A DNA stretch of 64,000 nucleotides, from NCBI GenBank assembly GCA_965216915.1, contig CBDCGS010000001.1, positions 62,001-126,000 of the forward strand, given 5' to 3'. Both the position numbers and the translations under genes were made by a program. This DNA comes from CBDCGS01 sp965216915. Its GTDB lineage: Bacteria > Pseudomonadota > Alphaproteobacteria > UBA828. Of the stretch, positions 1-8,098 are shown piece by piece. The notes under the pieces are model-generated. The model searched no databases. It was not told where the DNA came from and saw only the letters and a program-made list of their open reading frames with translations. The stretch's first letter is position 1; the number at the start of each line of letters is the position of its first letter.

Positions 1-542
1 AGCGCCATCAAGATGCCGGCGAGCGCCATGAGCGATCCCGCCATGTCGGAGGGCGGCAGGCACGCCATGGTCGGCGCGCCATCACGGTCGACCGCGAGGC
101 TCGCGACGCCCGCGAGCGCGTTGACGCTCAGGTCATGCGCCGGCTGGTCGCGCGCCGGGCCGCTCTGCCCGAAGGCGGAGATGGAGGCGTAGACGATGTG
201 CGGCGCGCGCCCGGCCACCGTCTCATAGTCGAGCCCGAGGCGGGCCATCACGCCGGGGCGAAACGTTTCGACGATCACGTCGGCGGTCTCGGCGAGGCGG
301 AGGAAGATCTCGCGGCCCTCCGCGCTCTTGAGGTCGACCGCGAGGCTCCGCTTGCCCCGGTTGGCGTTGCGGAAATAGACGGTTTGATCGCCGAGGCGTG
401 GGCCGATGTGGCGCGAGGGATCGCCGCGTCGCGTGTCCTCGACCTTGATCACCTCGGCACCGTGGTCAGCCATCATCATCGCGAGATGGGGGCCGGGCAG
501 GAAGCGTGACAAATCGAGCACGCGCAATCCTTCAAGCTTCAT
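1..542 (-). CDS. CaiB/BaiF family CoA-transferase (class III), partial at window edge
   Basis: The reading frame begins at the ATG at 542 and runs off the left edge. About 180 residues are visible. They begin MKLEGLRVLDLSRFLPGP and continue with HLAMMMADHGAEVIKVED, then YFRNANRGKRSLAVDLKS and VIVETFRPGVMARLGLDYE. These are the signature blocks of class III CoA-transferases, which move CoA between carboxylic acids through an aspartyl-CoA anhydride. The catalytic Asp lies in the next part of the family and falls at or beyond the visible end. The gene points away from the GntR gene at 955, so it heads a leftward unit. The substrate cannot be told from the sequence. Confidence 0.9.
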   Translation of the reverse strand, partial: MKLEGLRVLDLSRFLPGPHLAMMMADHGAEVIKVEDTRRGDPSRHIGPRLGDQTVYFRNANRGKRSLAVDLKSAEGREIFLRLAETADVIVETFRPGVMARLGLDYETVAGRAPHIVYASISAFGQSGPARDQPAHDLSVNALAGVASLAVDRDGAPTMACLPPSDMAGSLMALAGILMA

Positions 543-954
543 GTCATGTCCTCCGAGGGCGCGCGCCGAGGCGGTGTTTCGCAACCATCGTCGACGCCGG
601 CACCCTTGCCGAACGCGGCCAAGTCCGGGCGCGAGCCCTCGCAGACGGCTCCGGCGTCGGCCGGGCGCGCCCGCATGCGCGCGTACCGAACATGCACGAG
701 GGATGGAACCACAATGCTATTGGGGTTGATCGCGAGATATTCTGGTGTCAAGTTCCCGTACTGCGCGATATTCGCGATTCGGCTCAGCCAAGGGATGCTC
801 TTTTCTGCCAAGCAGATCCGCATCTTCCGGCCGCAGGTCGACACATCGTGATGGTAGAGCGCAAATGTCATCGCAACGACCAGGTCACCGCCACAACCAC
901 CGGCGAAATAGAACGATCATTCTAGGTTTCCGGCACTGCTGATAGTCTTTGGGT
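543..954. other. Intergenic segment with a decayed GST fragment and the GntR promoter region
   Basis: This 412-base gap separates two divergent genes. Its centre holds the glutathione-transferase remnant listed separately. The last 80 bases are less GC-rich and should contain the GntR promoter, but no clear -35/-10 pair or palindrome could be fixed. Confidence 0.5.
685..871 (-). pseudogene. Remnant of a glutathione S-transferase N-terminal domain
   Basis: Read on the minus strand from the ATG at 871, the first 62 or so codons give a recognisable GST thioredoxin-fold start. The blocks are ALYHHDVSTCGRKMRICLAE, then PWLSRIANIAQYGNLTPEYL, then AINPNSIVVPSLVH. In intact family members the last block normally reads close to NPNGVVPTLVHDG. 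Here one residue is inserted and the frame then continues as unrelated Arg/Ala-rich sequence with no GST C-terminal helical domain. The open frame itself continues to 539. I infer a decayed 5' fragment of a GST gene. The complete GST at 51187-51909 is a different, divergent family member. Whether the fragment is still translated is unknown. Confidence 0.6.
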
Positions 955-1701
955 ATGAGCAAACCTGCGACAGCGACCAAACGAACCCGTCCCTTGTACC
1001 TCGAGGTGAGCGATACCTTGCTCGGGGAGATTGCCGACGACCAGCATCCGGTGGGCGCCATGCTGCCCACGGAGTTCGCGCTGTGCAAGCGCTTCCGCGT
1101 GAGCCGCTACACGGTGCGCGAGGCGCTGCGCCGCCTCGACGACATGGGTGTGGTGAAACGCCGGCAGGGCTCGGGCACCGTCGTTCGAGCGCGCGTCCCG
1201 ACGGTCCGCTATGCGCAGCGGGCGAACACGGTCAGTGAGCTACTGCAATATCCGAAGGAAACCCGGCTTCATGTTGTCGGCGCACGCAATTTGATGTCCG
1301 ACGATTCGCTTTCGGAGATTCTCGACTGCCCGCCCGACGTGCCGTGGCATTGCATCTCGGGCATTCGCCGCGACGATTCCGGCACGGCCTTTTGTTGGAG
1401 CGACATCTATGTCGCGCCTGAACACGCGGGCGTCAGCTCGGTGATCGGGAGCGAGCCCCTGATGGTGCACGATCTCATGGAGCAGATGTTCGACCTGCAG
1501 CTGGAGCGGGTCACCATCGAGCTCAGCGTCAGCCGGATGAGCGCCGAGCATGCCGCGGACATGGGCGTCGAGCCTGGCACGCCCGCGCTCGTGATCGTGC
1601 GCCGCTACTACGCGAAGGACGGCGCCTGCTTCGAGATCTCCGTCAGCGAGCATCCCGAGGGACGCTTCGCCTACAGCCTGGAGTTGGAGAAGCAAGCCTA
1701 G
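955..1701 (+). CDS. GntR family transcriptional regulator (HutC-like, UTRA domain)
   Basis: The 248-residue protein has an N-terminal winged helix (about residues 10-78) with LPTEFALCKRFRVSRYTVRE and LRRLDDMGVVKRRQGSGT. These are the classic GntR recognition-helix and wing motifs. Residues 95-245 fit a UTRA ligand-binding domain ending in VIVRRYYAKDGACFE. The ATG at 955 is preferred; a TTG two codons upstream is in frame. Such proteins usually repress nearby catabolic genes until an effector binds. The plausible targets are the divergent CoA-transferase or the downstream 3.3-7.2 kb operon, but no operator palindrome could be assigned. Confidence 0.92.
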   Translation: MSKPATATKRTRPLYLEVSDTLLGEIADDQHPVGAMLPTEFALCKRFRVSRYTVREALRRLDDMGVVKRRQGSGTVVRARVPTVRYAQRANTVSELLQYPKETRLHVVGARNLMSDDSLSEILDCPPDVPWHCISGIRRDDSGTAFCWSDIYVAPEHAGVSSVIGSEPLMVHDLMEQMFDLQLERVTIELSVSRMSAEHAADMGVEPGTPALVIVRRYYAKDGACFEISVSEHPEGRFAYSLELEKQA

Positions 1702-1834
1702 CGGTCATCAGCGCGCGCCGGCCGTGCGCCGGTGATCGAGGATCGCGCTGATCGCGACACGCGCCGCTGCCGAGCCACCCCAAGTTAGGTGAGCGCGTTG
1801 GTGCCCACGGGCCAGCGGTGCTACCGTTTCCCTG

Positions 1835-2686
1835 GTGAGCGGACGCGGGATCAGGAACAAGCGCACGAGCGGGATCCGCCGATGGGGCAATGGCGTTCCG
1901 CGCGCCCGCCAACCTGCCGCCGCGGTGACCATCGCAGCGCTATTGCTCCTGCTCATCGCGACGAGCACCCCGTCGGCCGCCACCCTCGACGACGCCGCGC
2001 ATGGCTACCGCGTGACCACGCCGGGTACCTGGGTGGGCGTCTCGTTCACAAGGCTGCAGAAGACGTTACGAATGAAGCTCGTCGAGACCGCCGCTCCCGA
2101 GAATTCTTGCGAGATCCGCGTCTCGGACATGACCCAGGACGCTGACCTCGCCCAGCATGTCGACAAGACGGCGAGCCGCGAGACCAACATGCAAGCGCTG
2201 TTCGCGCATGTGTTCGTGCTGACGCTGTCGGGACATTTCGACGGGACGTTCGTGACCTCCGCGCGCAAGGACATGTCCGGCCGCCAGGCGATGGTCATGA
2301 AATTTGATAGCAGCGACGAGGGTGTTCCTCGGTTCCGCTACTTGGCCCACACCGCGACCGGCAACCATCATTGGATGGAGATTGCTTGCGTTTCGCCGGA
2401 TGGTGTCGCGTTCGATCAGACGTTCGACACGGTGCTGTCGTGGATCAGCTTCGCCGACGCCGCACCGCCCGTGCCGGCGCCCGAGACCACCGACAGCCCG
2501 CCGAGCCCGGAGGAGGTTCGGGTCGCCTGCGAAGAGCTTCGCGCCAATTGCGGCGGGCGGCTCTGCGCAAAGCTCGACGATGGCACAACGATTTTCTCCA
2601 GCTCCGACGGCGCGTTCTGGTATTTCGACGACGGCGCGTTGGCACCGCGCGAGGTCTGGCGGGATTGGTCGGTATGCTATCGGTGA
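1835..2686 (+). CDS. Secreted or membrane-anchored protein of unknown function
   Basis: The 283-residue protein starts with a GTG codon. A basic N-terminus is followed by a hydrophobic segment (about residues 30-48, AALLLLLIATSTPSAAT) that looks like a signal peptide or anchor. The mature part has a middle domain (ENSCEIRVSDMTQD) and a Pro-rich linker near residue 210. A Cys-containing C-terminal domain of about 60 residues follows, with VACEELRANCGGRLCAKLDD and WYFDDGALAPREVWRDWSVC. I do not recognise the family. The stop overlaps the start of the next gene by 13 bases, so the two secreted proteins are probably translated together. The start codon is uncertain; ATG codons inside the frame are less well placed. 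Confidence 0.6.
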   Translation: MSGRGIRNKRTSGIRRWGNGVPRARQPAAAVTIAALLLLLIATSTPSAATLDDAAHGYRVTTPGTWVGVSFTRLQKTLRMKLVETAAPENSCEIRVSDMTQDADLAQHVDKTASRETNMQALFAHVFVLTLSGHFDGTFVTSARKDMSGRQAMVMKFDSSDEGVPRFRYLAHTATGNHHWMEIACVSPDGVAFDQTFDTVLSWISFADAAPPVPAPETTDSPPSPEEVRVACEELRANCGGRLCAKLDDGTTIFSSSDGAFWYFDDGALAPREVWRDWSVCYR

Positions 2687-3195
2687 AAGCGAGGCTCGGC
2701 CTGCTTCTTCTGGCTGCGACGTTTGCGCTCGCGGCCCATGCCACGCCGGCAAGCGCCGACATGGAGGTCTGCAACCGGCAGGACGAGCATCACATCAATT
2801 TTGCGCTCATTTGGGACGAGGGATCGCCGATCATCAACGAGACCTGGCATGCCAAGGGCTGGTTCGCGATCCCGCCGAAATCGTGCTTCACCCTGACGCG
2901 CGGCGTGCACAAGAGCCAGGTGGTGATCCTGTCGATCCGGACCGTCTGGCGCGGAGAGGGCTCGCCCCGCATCGCCAACTATCCCATGGCGAAAATCGTC
3001 GCGCCGGCGAACTTTCTCCGCTTTCCCGGGTGGGACGTCATTGAGCGATTGTATTGCGTAAAAAGGGGCGATTTTCATCGCACGACCAAGACCCTCGCGG
3101 AGATGGCGACTTGCCCGCCCGGTTACTATTCGCAGCTGTTCAACATCTCTGGGCTGACCTTCACATATGAGAACAACACCCTGAATCTAGACTGA
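2674..3195 (+). CDS. DUF1036-like secreted protein
   Basis: The 173-residue protein has a clear signal peptide (LGLLLLAATFALAAHATPAS, cleavage near residue 27). The mature start is MEVCNRQDEHHINFALIW. WHAKGWFAIPPKSCFTLTRG and a late CPPGYYSQ follow. The pattern VCN, then GW.I.P..C, is typical of the DUF1036 family, small periplasmic or exported proteins common in alphaproteobacteria whose function is not established. The ATG at 2674 is chosen because the signal peptide follows at once; the frame stays open upstream but that part is a shadow of the preceding gene. It overlaps that gene and probably shares its mRNA. Confidence 0.7.
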   Translation: MLSVKARLGLLLLAATFALAAHATPASADMEVCNRQDEHHINFALIWDEGSPIINETWHAKGWFAIPPKSCFTLTRGVHKSQVVILSIRTVWRGEGSPRIANYPMAKIVAPANFLRFPGWDVIERLYCVKRGDFHRTTKTLAEMATCPPGYYSQLFNISGLTFTYENNTLNLD

Positions 3196-3336
3196 TTTTT
3201 CCGTCTAGGCGGGCGTCTCCAATGCGGATAATGGCGCGCCCGCGCGACGGCGTGGGGACTCTCAGCTTCAAAGCGTGCTAACAGGGTGCGGCACGCCGCG
3301 CGACCGGACAATCCATCCCGACGACGCTTCACCGCT

Positions 3337-4260
3337 ATGACCATCGAGCCGCTCCGCACCGTTCTCTTCACGCCCGGCAACCATCCGCGCAAGGTAGCGA
3401 AGGTGTTCGGCGCCGGCGCGGACGCGATCATCCTCGACCTGGAAGACGCCGTTGCCGTCGCGGAGAAGGCGGAAACCCGCGTCACCGTGGTCGACGCCTT
3501 GCGTGCCGCGGAGCCCGGCGGGCCGCTCGGCTATGTGCGCGTCAATGCGCTCGACACGCCCTTTTGCTACGGCGACATCATGACCGTGACGGGCGAATGG
3601 CTCGACGGCATCGTGCTGCCCAAGGTCGAGCGCGCCGCCGATCTGGTGGTCGCGGATTGGCTGCTCAGCCAGCTCGAGCGGGAGCGCGGCCTCGAGCCCG
3701 GCGCGATCGACCTCCTGCCGATCATCGAGACGGGCGCCGGGCTCGCCGCGGTCGATGCGATTGCCGACGTGGGCGCGGGCGCCGGTGCGCGGATCAAGCG
3801 GCTCTCCTTCGGCGCGGGCGACTTCACGCGCGACATGGGCATGGTGTGGACGGCCGAAGAGCAGGAGCTCGCGGATGCGCGCGCCCGCATCGTCCTCGCC
3901 TCGCGCATCGCCGGCCTGCAGCCGCCGATCGACACCGTGTTCATCGACCTAAAAGATGCCGGGAGCTTGGAGCGCTCGGCCCGCACCGCGCTCGCCATGG
4001 GCTTCCAGGGCAAGCTCTGCATCCATCCCGCGCAGGTCGGACCGGTGAACGCTGTTTTCACGCCGAGCGACGAGGAGGTCGCGCGCGCCGAAAAATTCGT
4101 CGCCGCCTTCAAGGAAGCCGAGGCCCAGGGCTCGGCCTCGATCCAGGTCGACGGCTACTTCATCGACTACCCGATCGTCGAGAAGGCGGAGCGCGTGCTG
4201 CGCATCATGGAGGGCATCCGCGCCAAGGAAGGCGCTGCGGCAAACCGCGGGCCCGCTTGA
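3337..4260 (+). CDS. HpcH/HpaI aldolase / CitE-like CoA-ester lyase
   Basis: The 307-residue TIM-barrel protein carries LFTPGNHPRKVAKVFGAGAD, IILDLEDAVAVAEK (the Asp/Glu metal-binding motif) and LSFGAGDFTRDMGM. KLCIHPAQVGPVN follows. All are hallmarks of CitE/malyl-CoA-lyase-like enzymes, which cleave or form C-C bonds in 3-hydroxyacyl-CoA esters with Mg2+. The ATG at 3337 fits the usual family start; a 17-codon upstream extension is not conserved in character. It is the first gene of a rightward cluster with an HpaB-family flavoprotein, a SnoaL-like protein and a hydrolase. That context suggests lysis of a hydroxyacyl-CoA made during degradation of an unknown compound. Confidence 0.85.
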   Translation: MTIEPLRTVLFTPGNHPRKVAKVFGAGADAIILDLEDAVAVAEKAETRVTVVDALRAAEPGGPLGYVRVNALDTPFCYGDIMTVTGEWLDGIVLPKVERAADLVVADWLLSQLERERGLEPGAIDLLPIIETGAGLAAVDAIADVGAGAGARIKRLSFGAGDFTRDMGMVWTAEEQELADARARIVLASRIAGLQPPIDTVFIDLKDAGSLERSARTALAMGFQGKLCIHPAQVGPVNAVFTPSDEEVARAEKFVAAFKEAEAQGSASIQVDGYFIDYPIVEKAERVLRIMEGIRAKEGAAANRGPA

Positions 4261-4284
4261 GTCCGCGCGAGGAGACCACGCACC

Positions 4285-5826
4285 ATGCTGATGACCGCCG
4301 AGGCGTTTCGGGACTCGCTCCGCGCCTTTTCACCACGCGTGTTCGTCAATGGCGAGCGCGTGACCTCGGTCGCCGACGCGCCCGCGCTCGCGCCGGGCGT
4401 TGCCGCGGTCGGCGCGACCTATGACCGCGCCCTCGACGAACCTCACAGCGCCATCATGACGGCGACCGAAGCGGGCACGGGCGAGACCGTCAACCGCTTT
4501 CTCCACATCAACCGGACGACCACCGACCAGCTGCACAAGCTCGAGGCCGTGCGCCTGGTGTGCCAGGAGACCGGCTGCGCACAGCGCTACCTGACCCAAG
4601 ACGCGCTCAACGCGATCTTCCAAGCCACCCACCGCATCGACCAGGAAGAAGGCGGCGGCCTGCACGCGCGCTTTCTCGCCTACCTGCACCAGGTGCAGGC
4701 GGAAGATCTGACGCTCGGCGTTGCGATGACCGACGGCAAGGGCGACCGCTCGCGCCGGCCGCACGCGCAGACGAACGCGGATTCCTACGTCCACATCACG
4801 CAGCGCCGGCCCGACGGCATCGTGATCCGCGGCGCCAAGGCGATCGTCACGGGCGCGCCCTACATGCACGGCTTCCTCGTCATGCCCGGACGCAACATGA
4901 CGGCCGATGATCGCGACTTCGCCGTCTGCTGCGCGGTGCCCGTCGATGCCGACGGCCTCACCATCGTCGCACGCCCGGCCGGCCGGCCCGGCGAGGCGGC
5001 GGCGAAGTTCAGCGCGAAATATGGTCAATCGACCGGCGTGCTCGTCTTCGAGGACGTCTTCGTGCCCTGGGAGCGCGTGTTCATGGCAGGCGAGTGGCAG
5101 CACGCGCAGTTCCTCACCCAGGCCTATGCGACGCACCACCGCCACAGCTGCATCGGCGCGCGCGCGGGCTTCGGCGACCTTTTGATCGGCGCGGGCGTGC
5201 TGATGGCGGAGGCGAACGGTCTCGCCGTCGAGGACACGAGCCACCTCCGCGAGCGAATGGTCGATCTGATCAAGATCGTCGAGGGCTTCTATGCCTGCGG
5301 CGTCGCCTGCTCGGTCTATGGCCGGGCCGACCGCTCCGGCTGCCTCGAGCCGGAGCGCGTCTTCGCCAATATCGGCAAGCTCCTCATCTCAACGCAAATC
5401 TACGACATGCACCGCATCGCGCACGATGTCTCGGGCGGGCTCGTGGTGGCGCTGCCGGGGCCGGACGAGGACCACAACCCCGAGACCGCAGGCACGCTTG
5501 CCGAGATGCTGCGCGGGCGCGACGACATCCCCTACGCCGCGCGCATGGATGTGGCGCGTCTGCTGGAGGATCTCACGGCCTCCAACACGGCCGGCTGGTA
5601 CTCGGTGATCAGCATGCATGGCGGCGGCTCGCCGGCGGCGACCGGCCTCGAGATCTTTCGCAGCTATCCGGTGCAGGATAAGGTTGACCTGGTCGAGCGC
5701 CTGCTCGATCGCGGCGCCCTCGCAAGCGACGGCAAGCGGGCGGACAAGCAGCCCGGCCGCTGCTGCCCGGCCGGCTGCGAGACGCCGGACGAGGTGCCCA
5801 GCGCGCCGACACGGGCGCGCAAGTAA
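4285..5826 (+). CDS. 4-hydroxyphenylacetate 3-hydroxylase / 4-hydroxybutyryl-CoA dehydratase family protein
   Basis: This 513-residue flavoprotein belongs to the acyl-CoA-dehydrogenase-fold HpaB family. Its blocks AMTDGKGDRSRR, GIVIRGAKAIVTGAP, FEDVFVPWERVFMAGEW and GFGDLLIG are closest, as I recall the families, to 4-hydroxybutyryl-CoA dehydratase. The [4Fe-4S] ligands of that enzyme are only half kept. Cys98 and His285 are present, but the residues at the positions of the second and third Cys are Tyr102 and Ala292. The cluster is therefore probably absent and the reaction changed, either flavin-only chemistry or hydroxylation. The C-terminus has an unusual Cys-rich tail (GRCCPAGC). The gene starts 24 bases after the lyase gene and is probably co-transcribed. 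Confidence 0.85.
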   Translation: MLMTAEAFRDSLRAFSPRVFVNGERVTSVADAPALAPGVAAVGATYDRALDEPHSAIMTATEAGTGETVNRFLHINRTTTDQLHKLEAVRLVCQETGCAQRYLTQDALNAIFQATHRIDQEEGGGLHARFLAYLHQVQAEDLTLGVAMTDGKGDRSRRPHAQTNADSYVHITQRRPDGIVIRGAKAIVTGAPYMHGFLVMPGRNMTADDRDFAVCCAVPVDADGLTIVARPAGRPGEAAAKFSAKYGQSTGVLVFEDVFVPWERVFMAGEWQHAQFLTQAYATHHRHSCIGARAGFGDLLIGAGVLMAEANGLAVEDTSHLRERMVDLIKIVEGFYACGVACSVYGRADRSGCLEPERVFANIGKLLISTQIYDMHRIAHDVSGGLVVALPGPDEDHNPETAGTLAEMLRGRDDIPYAARMDVARLLEDLTASNTAGWYSVISMHGGGSPAATGLEIFRSYPVQDKVDLVERLLDRGALASDGKRADKQPGRCCPAGCETPDEVPSAPTRARK

Positions 5827-5845
5827 CACCCAGGGGGAGACGACC

Positions 5846-6340
5846 ATGGCAGATGACATCGCCAAACGCCTGCAACGGCTTGAGGACATCGAGGCGATCA
5901 AGCAGCTCATCGCGCGCTATGCGAAGGCCGCCGACGCGAACGGCGATCCCGCGCAGATGGCCCCACTCTTCACCGCCGACGCGGTGTGGAACTGCGAGGG
6001 AATCGGCCGCTGGGAGACGCGCGAGGGCATCGCAAGCGGGCTCCGCGAGGTCTGCACCACCGGCATCTCCTGGGCGCTGCATTACATGACGCAGCCCATC
6101 ATCACCGTCGCCGACGACCGCAACACTGCCGACGGCGAGTACTATCTCTGGGAGCTCGCGAAGGTGCACCCCGAGGGCGGCGGCCCCGCTCAGGACACCT
6201 GGATCGGCGGCTGGTACGAGAGCAAGTTCCGCCGCGAGGGCGGCACCTGGCTCTTCTGCCACATCGAGCTCATCCTCAAGCTCCTGAGCGAAACCGATAA
6301 ACCGGCGTGGGAAACCCCGATCCCGCCCTGGACGCCGTAG
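5846..6340 (+). CDS. SnoaL-like / NTF2-fold protein
   Basis: The 164-residue protein has a typical SnoaL_4 start, LEDIEAIKQLIARYAKAADA, followed by APLFTADAVWNCEG and a C-terminal CHIELILKL strand. The fold is a cone-shaped alpha+beta barrel. Members include dehydratases, cyclases, hydrolases and many uncharacterised partner proteins. A strong ribosome-binding site (GGGGGAGA, 5833-5840) lies just before the ATG. The gene follows the HpaB-family gene by 19 bases. In this operon it could be a dehydratase or isomerase for the same pathway, but the sequence does not prove a catalytic role. Confidence 0.82.
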   Translation: MADDIAKRLQRLEDIEAIKQLIARYAKAADANGDPAQMAPLFTADAVWNCEGIGRWETREGIASGLREVCTTGISWALHYMTQPIITVADDRNTADGEYYLWELAKVHPEGGGPAQDTWIGGWYESKFRREGGTWLFCHIELILKLLSETDKPAWETPIPPWTP

Positions 6341-6359
6341 GGCACGTCCGGGTCACGCC

Positions 6360-7190
6360 ATGCCAACGCTCGTGACCAATGACGGCGTGCGCCTGAGCTA
6401 TGTCGAGCGGGGCGCGGGCGCGCCGCTCGTCATGATCCCCGGCTGGTCCCAGACCGCCGCGCAATTCGAGGCGCAGCTCGACGGGCTCTCCGCCAACCGC
6501 CGCGTCATCGCGCTCGACATGCGCGGCCACGGCGAATCCGAAAAGCCGGCGCATGGCTACAAGATCCAGCGCCTCGCCATGGATCTCCGCAACGTCATCG
6601 ACGGGCTCGCGCTCGAGGACGCGAGCCTGCTCGGCCATTCCATGGGCTGCTCGGTAATCTGGTGCTACCTCGACCTCTTCGGCGAAGCCGGCCTCGACAA
6701 GCTCGTGCTGGTCGACCAGATGCCGGCGGTGGTCGCGCAGCTCGGCTGGTCGGCAGAGGAGCGTGCCGCGGCAGGCACGCTCTTCGACAACACCAACTAT
6801 CTGGAATCCATCGCCGCGCTCGCTGGCCCCGAAGGCGTCGAGACCACGAAAAATTTCGTCGGCGCCATGTTCACCAAGGCCTATCCGGCGGAACGCCTCG
6901 CCTGGGTGATCGAGCAGAACCTCAAGCTTCCGCGCTCCCATGCCGCCGCCCTCCTCTTCAATCACGCCGCGCAGGATTGGCGCGACGTGATCCCGCGCAT
7001 CACGCTGCCGACGCTCATCGTCGGCGGCCGCGTCAGCACCATCGACTGGCGCTCGCAAGTGTGGATGCAAAAGCAGATCCCGGGCGCGGCGCTCGAGATC
7101 TTCGAGGAGGAAGACGGCGGCAACCACTTCATGTTCATGGAAAACTCCGCGCGCTTCAACGCGCTGGTCGACGCCTTCCTCGCCGCCTGA
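6360..7190 (+). CDS. Alpha/beta hydrolase
   Basis: The 276-residue single-domain hydrolase has an oxyanion-hole region (MIPGWSQTAAQFEAQL), the nucleophile elbow GHSMGC (Ser near residue 94) and the helix-start motif DMRGHGESEKP. The catalytic His is in GGNHFMFME near the C-terminus. The enzyme likely hydrolyses an ester, lactone or thioester made by the upstream enzymes. It is the last gene of the rightward run 3337-7190 and faces the FkbM gene convergently. Substrate is unknown; C-C hydrolase activity is a possible alternative. Confidence 0.9.
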   Translation: MPTLVTNDGVRLSYVERGAGAPLVMIPGWSQTAAQFEAQLDGLSANRRVIALDMRGHGESEKPAHGYKIQRLAMDLRNVIDGLALEDASLLGHSMGCSVIWCYLDLFGEAGLDKLVLVDQMPAVVAQLGWSAEERAAAGTLFDNTNYLESIAALAGPEGVETTKNFVGAMFTKAYPAERLAWVIEQNLKLPRSHAAALLFNHAAQDWRDVIPRITLPTLIVGGRVSTIDWRSQVWMQKQIPGAALEIFEEEDGGNHFMFMENSARFNALVDAFLAA

Positions 7191-7276
7191 CGCGCTGGGC
7201 GAGGGCCGCACATGCGCGACGCGGCGGGTCGCGGGTGTTGCGCCGCTCGTGACATCTTGGCTGCGAGCGGTGACCG

Positions 7277-8077
7277 CTACGCGGGCGGCGGGGCTTCGCG
7301 GGGCAAGAAGATGAAGTTGTAGACATAGTCCGTGCGGCTGCTCTCTCGAGCCGAGCGGTGGTGCGTCTCCGGATCGAACGCGTCGAGGCTTGCGAGCTGC
7401 CCGCCGCGGCTGAGGAAGAGGCCGCGATATCCGAGCGATTCCACGAAGCCGAGCATCTCCTCGATCGGGATACCGGAGTGGCCCTCCTCGATCTCGACCA
7501 AAAGGGTCGGCCGGTCGCGCGCGATCGTCTCACGCGCACCCTCGAGCACCGCGCGTTCGTGGCCTTCGACATCGATCTTCATGAAGCCGATCGCGCTGAG
7601 GCCGAGCGCGTCGAGGCGCCGGGTCTCGACCGTGACCTGGAGATCGTTCTCGTGCGGCGTCCACGTGGCGCCGAGCGTCGCGCGCTGGTTGGAGTGGCCG
7701 CGCCCGCCCCACGGGATGCGAAGCGTCGCGCTGCCGTCACGATCGGAGAGCGCGAGCGCCTGCACCTCCACATTCCCGCACCCGCGCATGTTGCGCACGA
7801 GCACCGGATGGATCCGCGGATTGGGCTCGAAAGCGACAACGCGGCGCACATGGCCGTGCAACGCGTAGGCATAGACCCCCTTGTTGGCGCCAATGTCGAC
7901 GGCGCCCCGCTCCGGATCGGCGAGATAGGGCACCAGCGCGATCTCCCGCTCGCCACGCCGGGGCGCAGCCGCCACCAAATGCCGAATGTAAAGAGAGGGC
8001 GGGACGACGGCGTATTTGAGCCGCTCGGAAAACGTTGGCCGCAGGCGGGCCTCCGCCCGGATCGACGCACGCTCCAT
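7277..8077 (-). CDS. FkbM family SAM-dependent methyltransferase
   Basis: The 266-residue protein shows the FkbM methyltransferase core: VDIGANKGVYAYALHG (SAM-binding motif I), VVAFEPNPRIHPVL (motif II), and FMKIDVEGHERAVLEGA, the family signature. FkbM enzymes O-methylate hydroxyls, often on sugars or secondary metabolites. The gene lies 21 bases downstream of aspS and may be read through from it. It stands apart from the exopolysaccharide locus, so a link to glycan methylation is only a guess. Confidence 0.9.
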   Translation of the reverse strand: MERASIRAEARLRPTFSERLKYAVVPPSLYIRHLVAAAPRRGEREIALVPYLADPERGAVDIGANKGVYAYALHGHVRRVVAFEPNPRIHPVLVRNMRGCGNVEVQALALSDRDGSATLRIPWGGRGHSNQRATLGATWTPHENDLQVTVETRRLDALGLSAIGFMKIDVEGHERAVLEGARETIARDRPTLLVEIEEGHSGIPIEEMLGFVESLGYRGLFLSRGGQLASLDAFDPETHHRSARESSRTDYVYNFIFLPREAPPPA

Positions 8078-8098
8078 CGGCCCGCGGGCGCCTATGCG

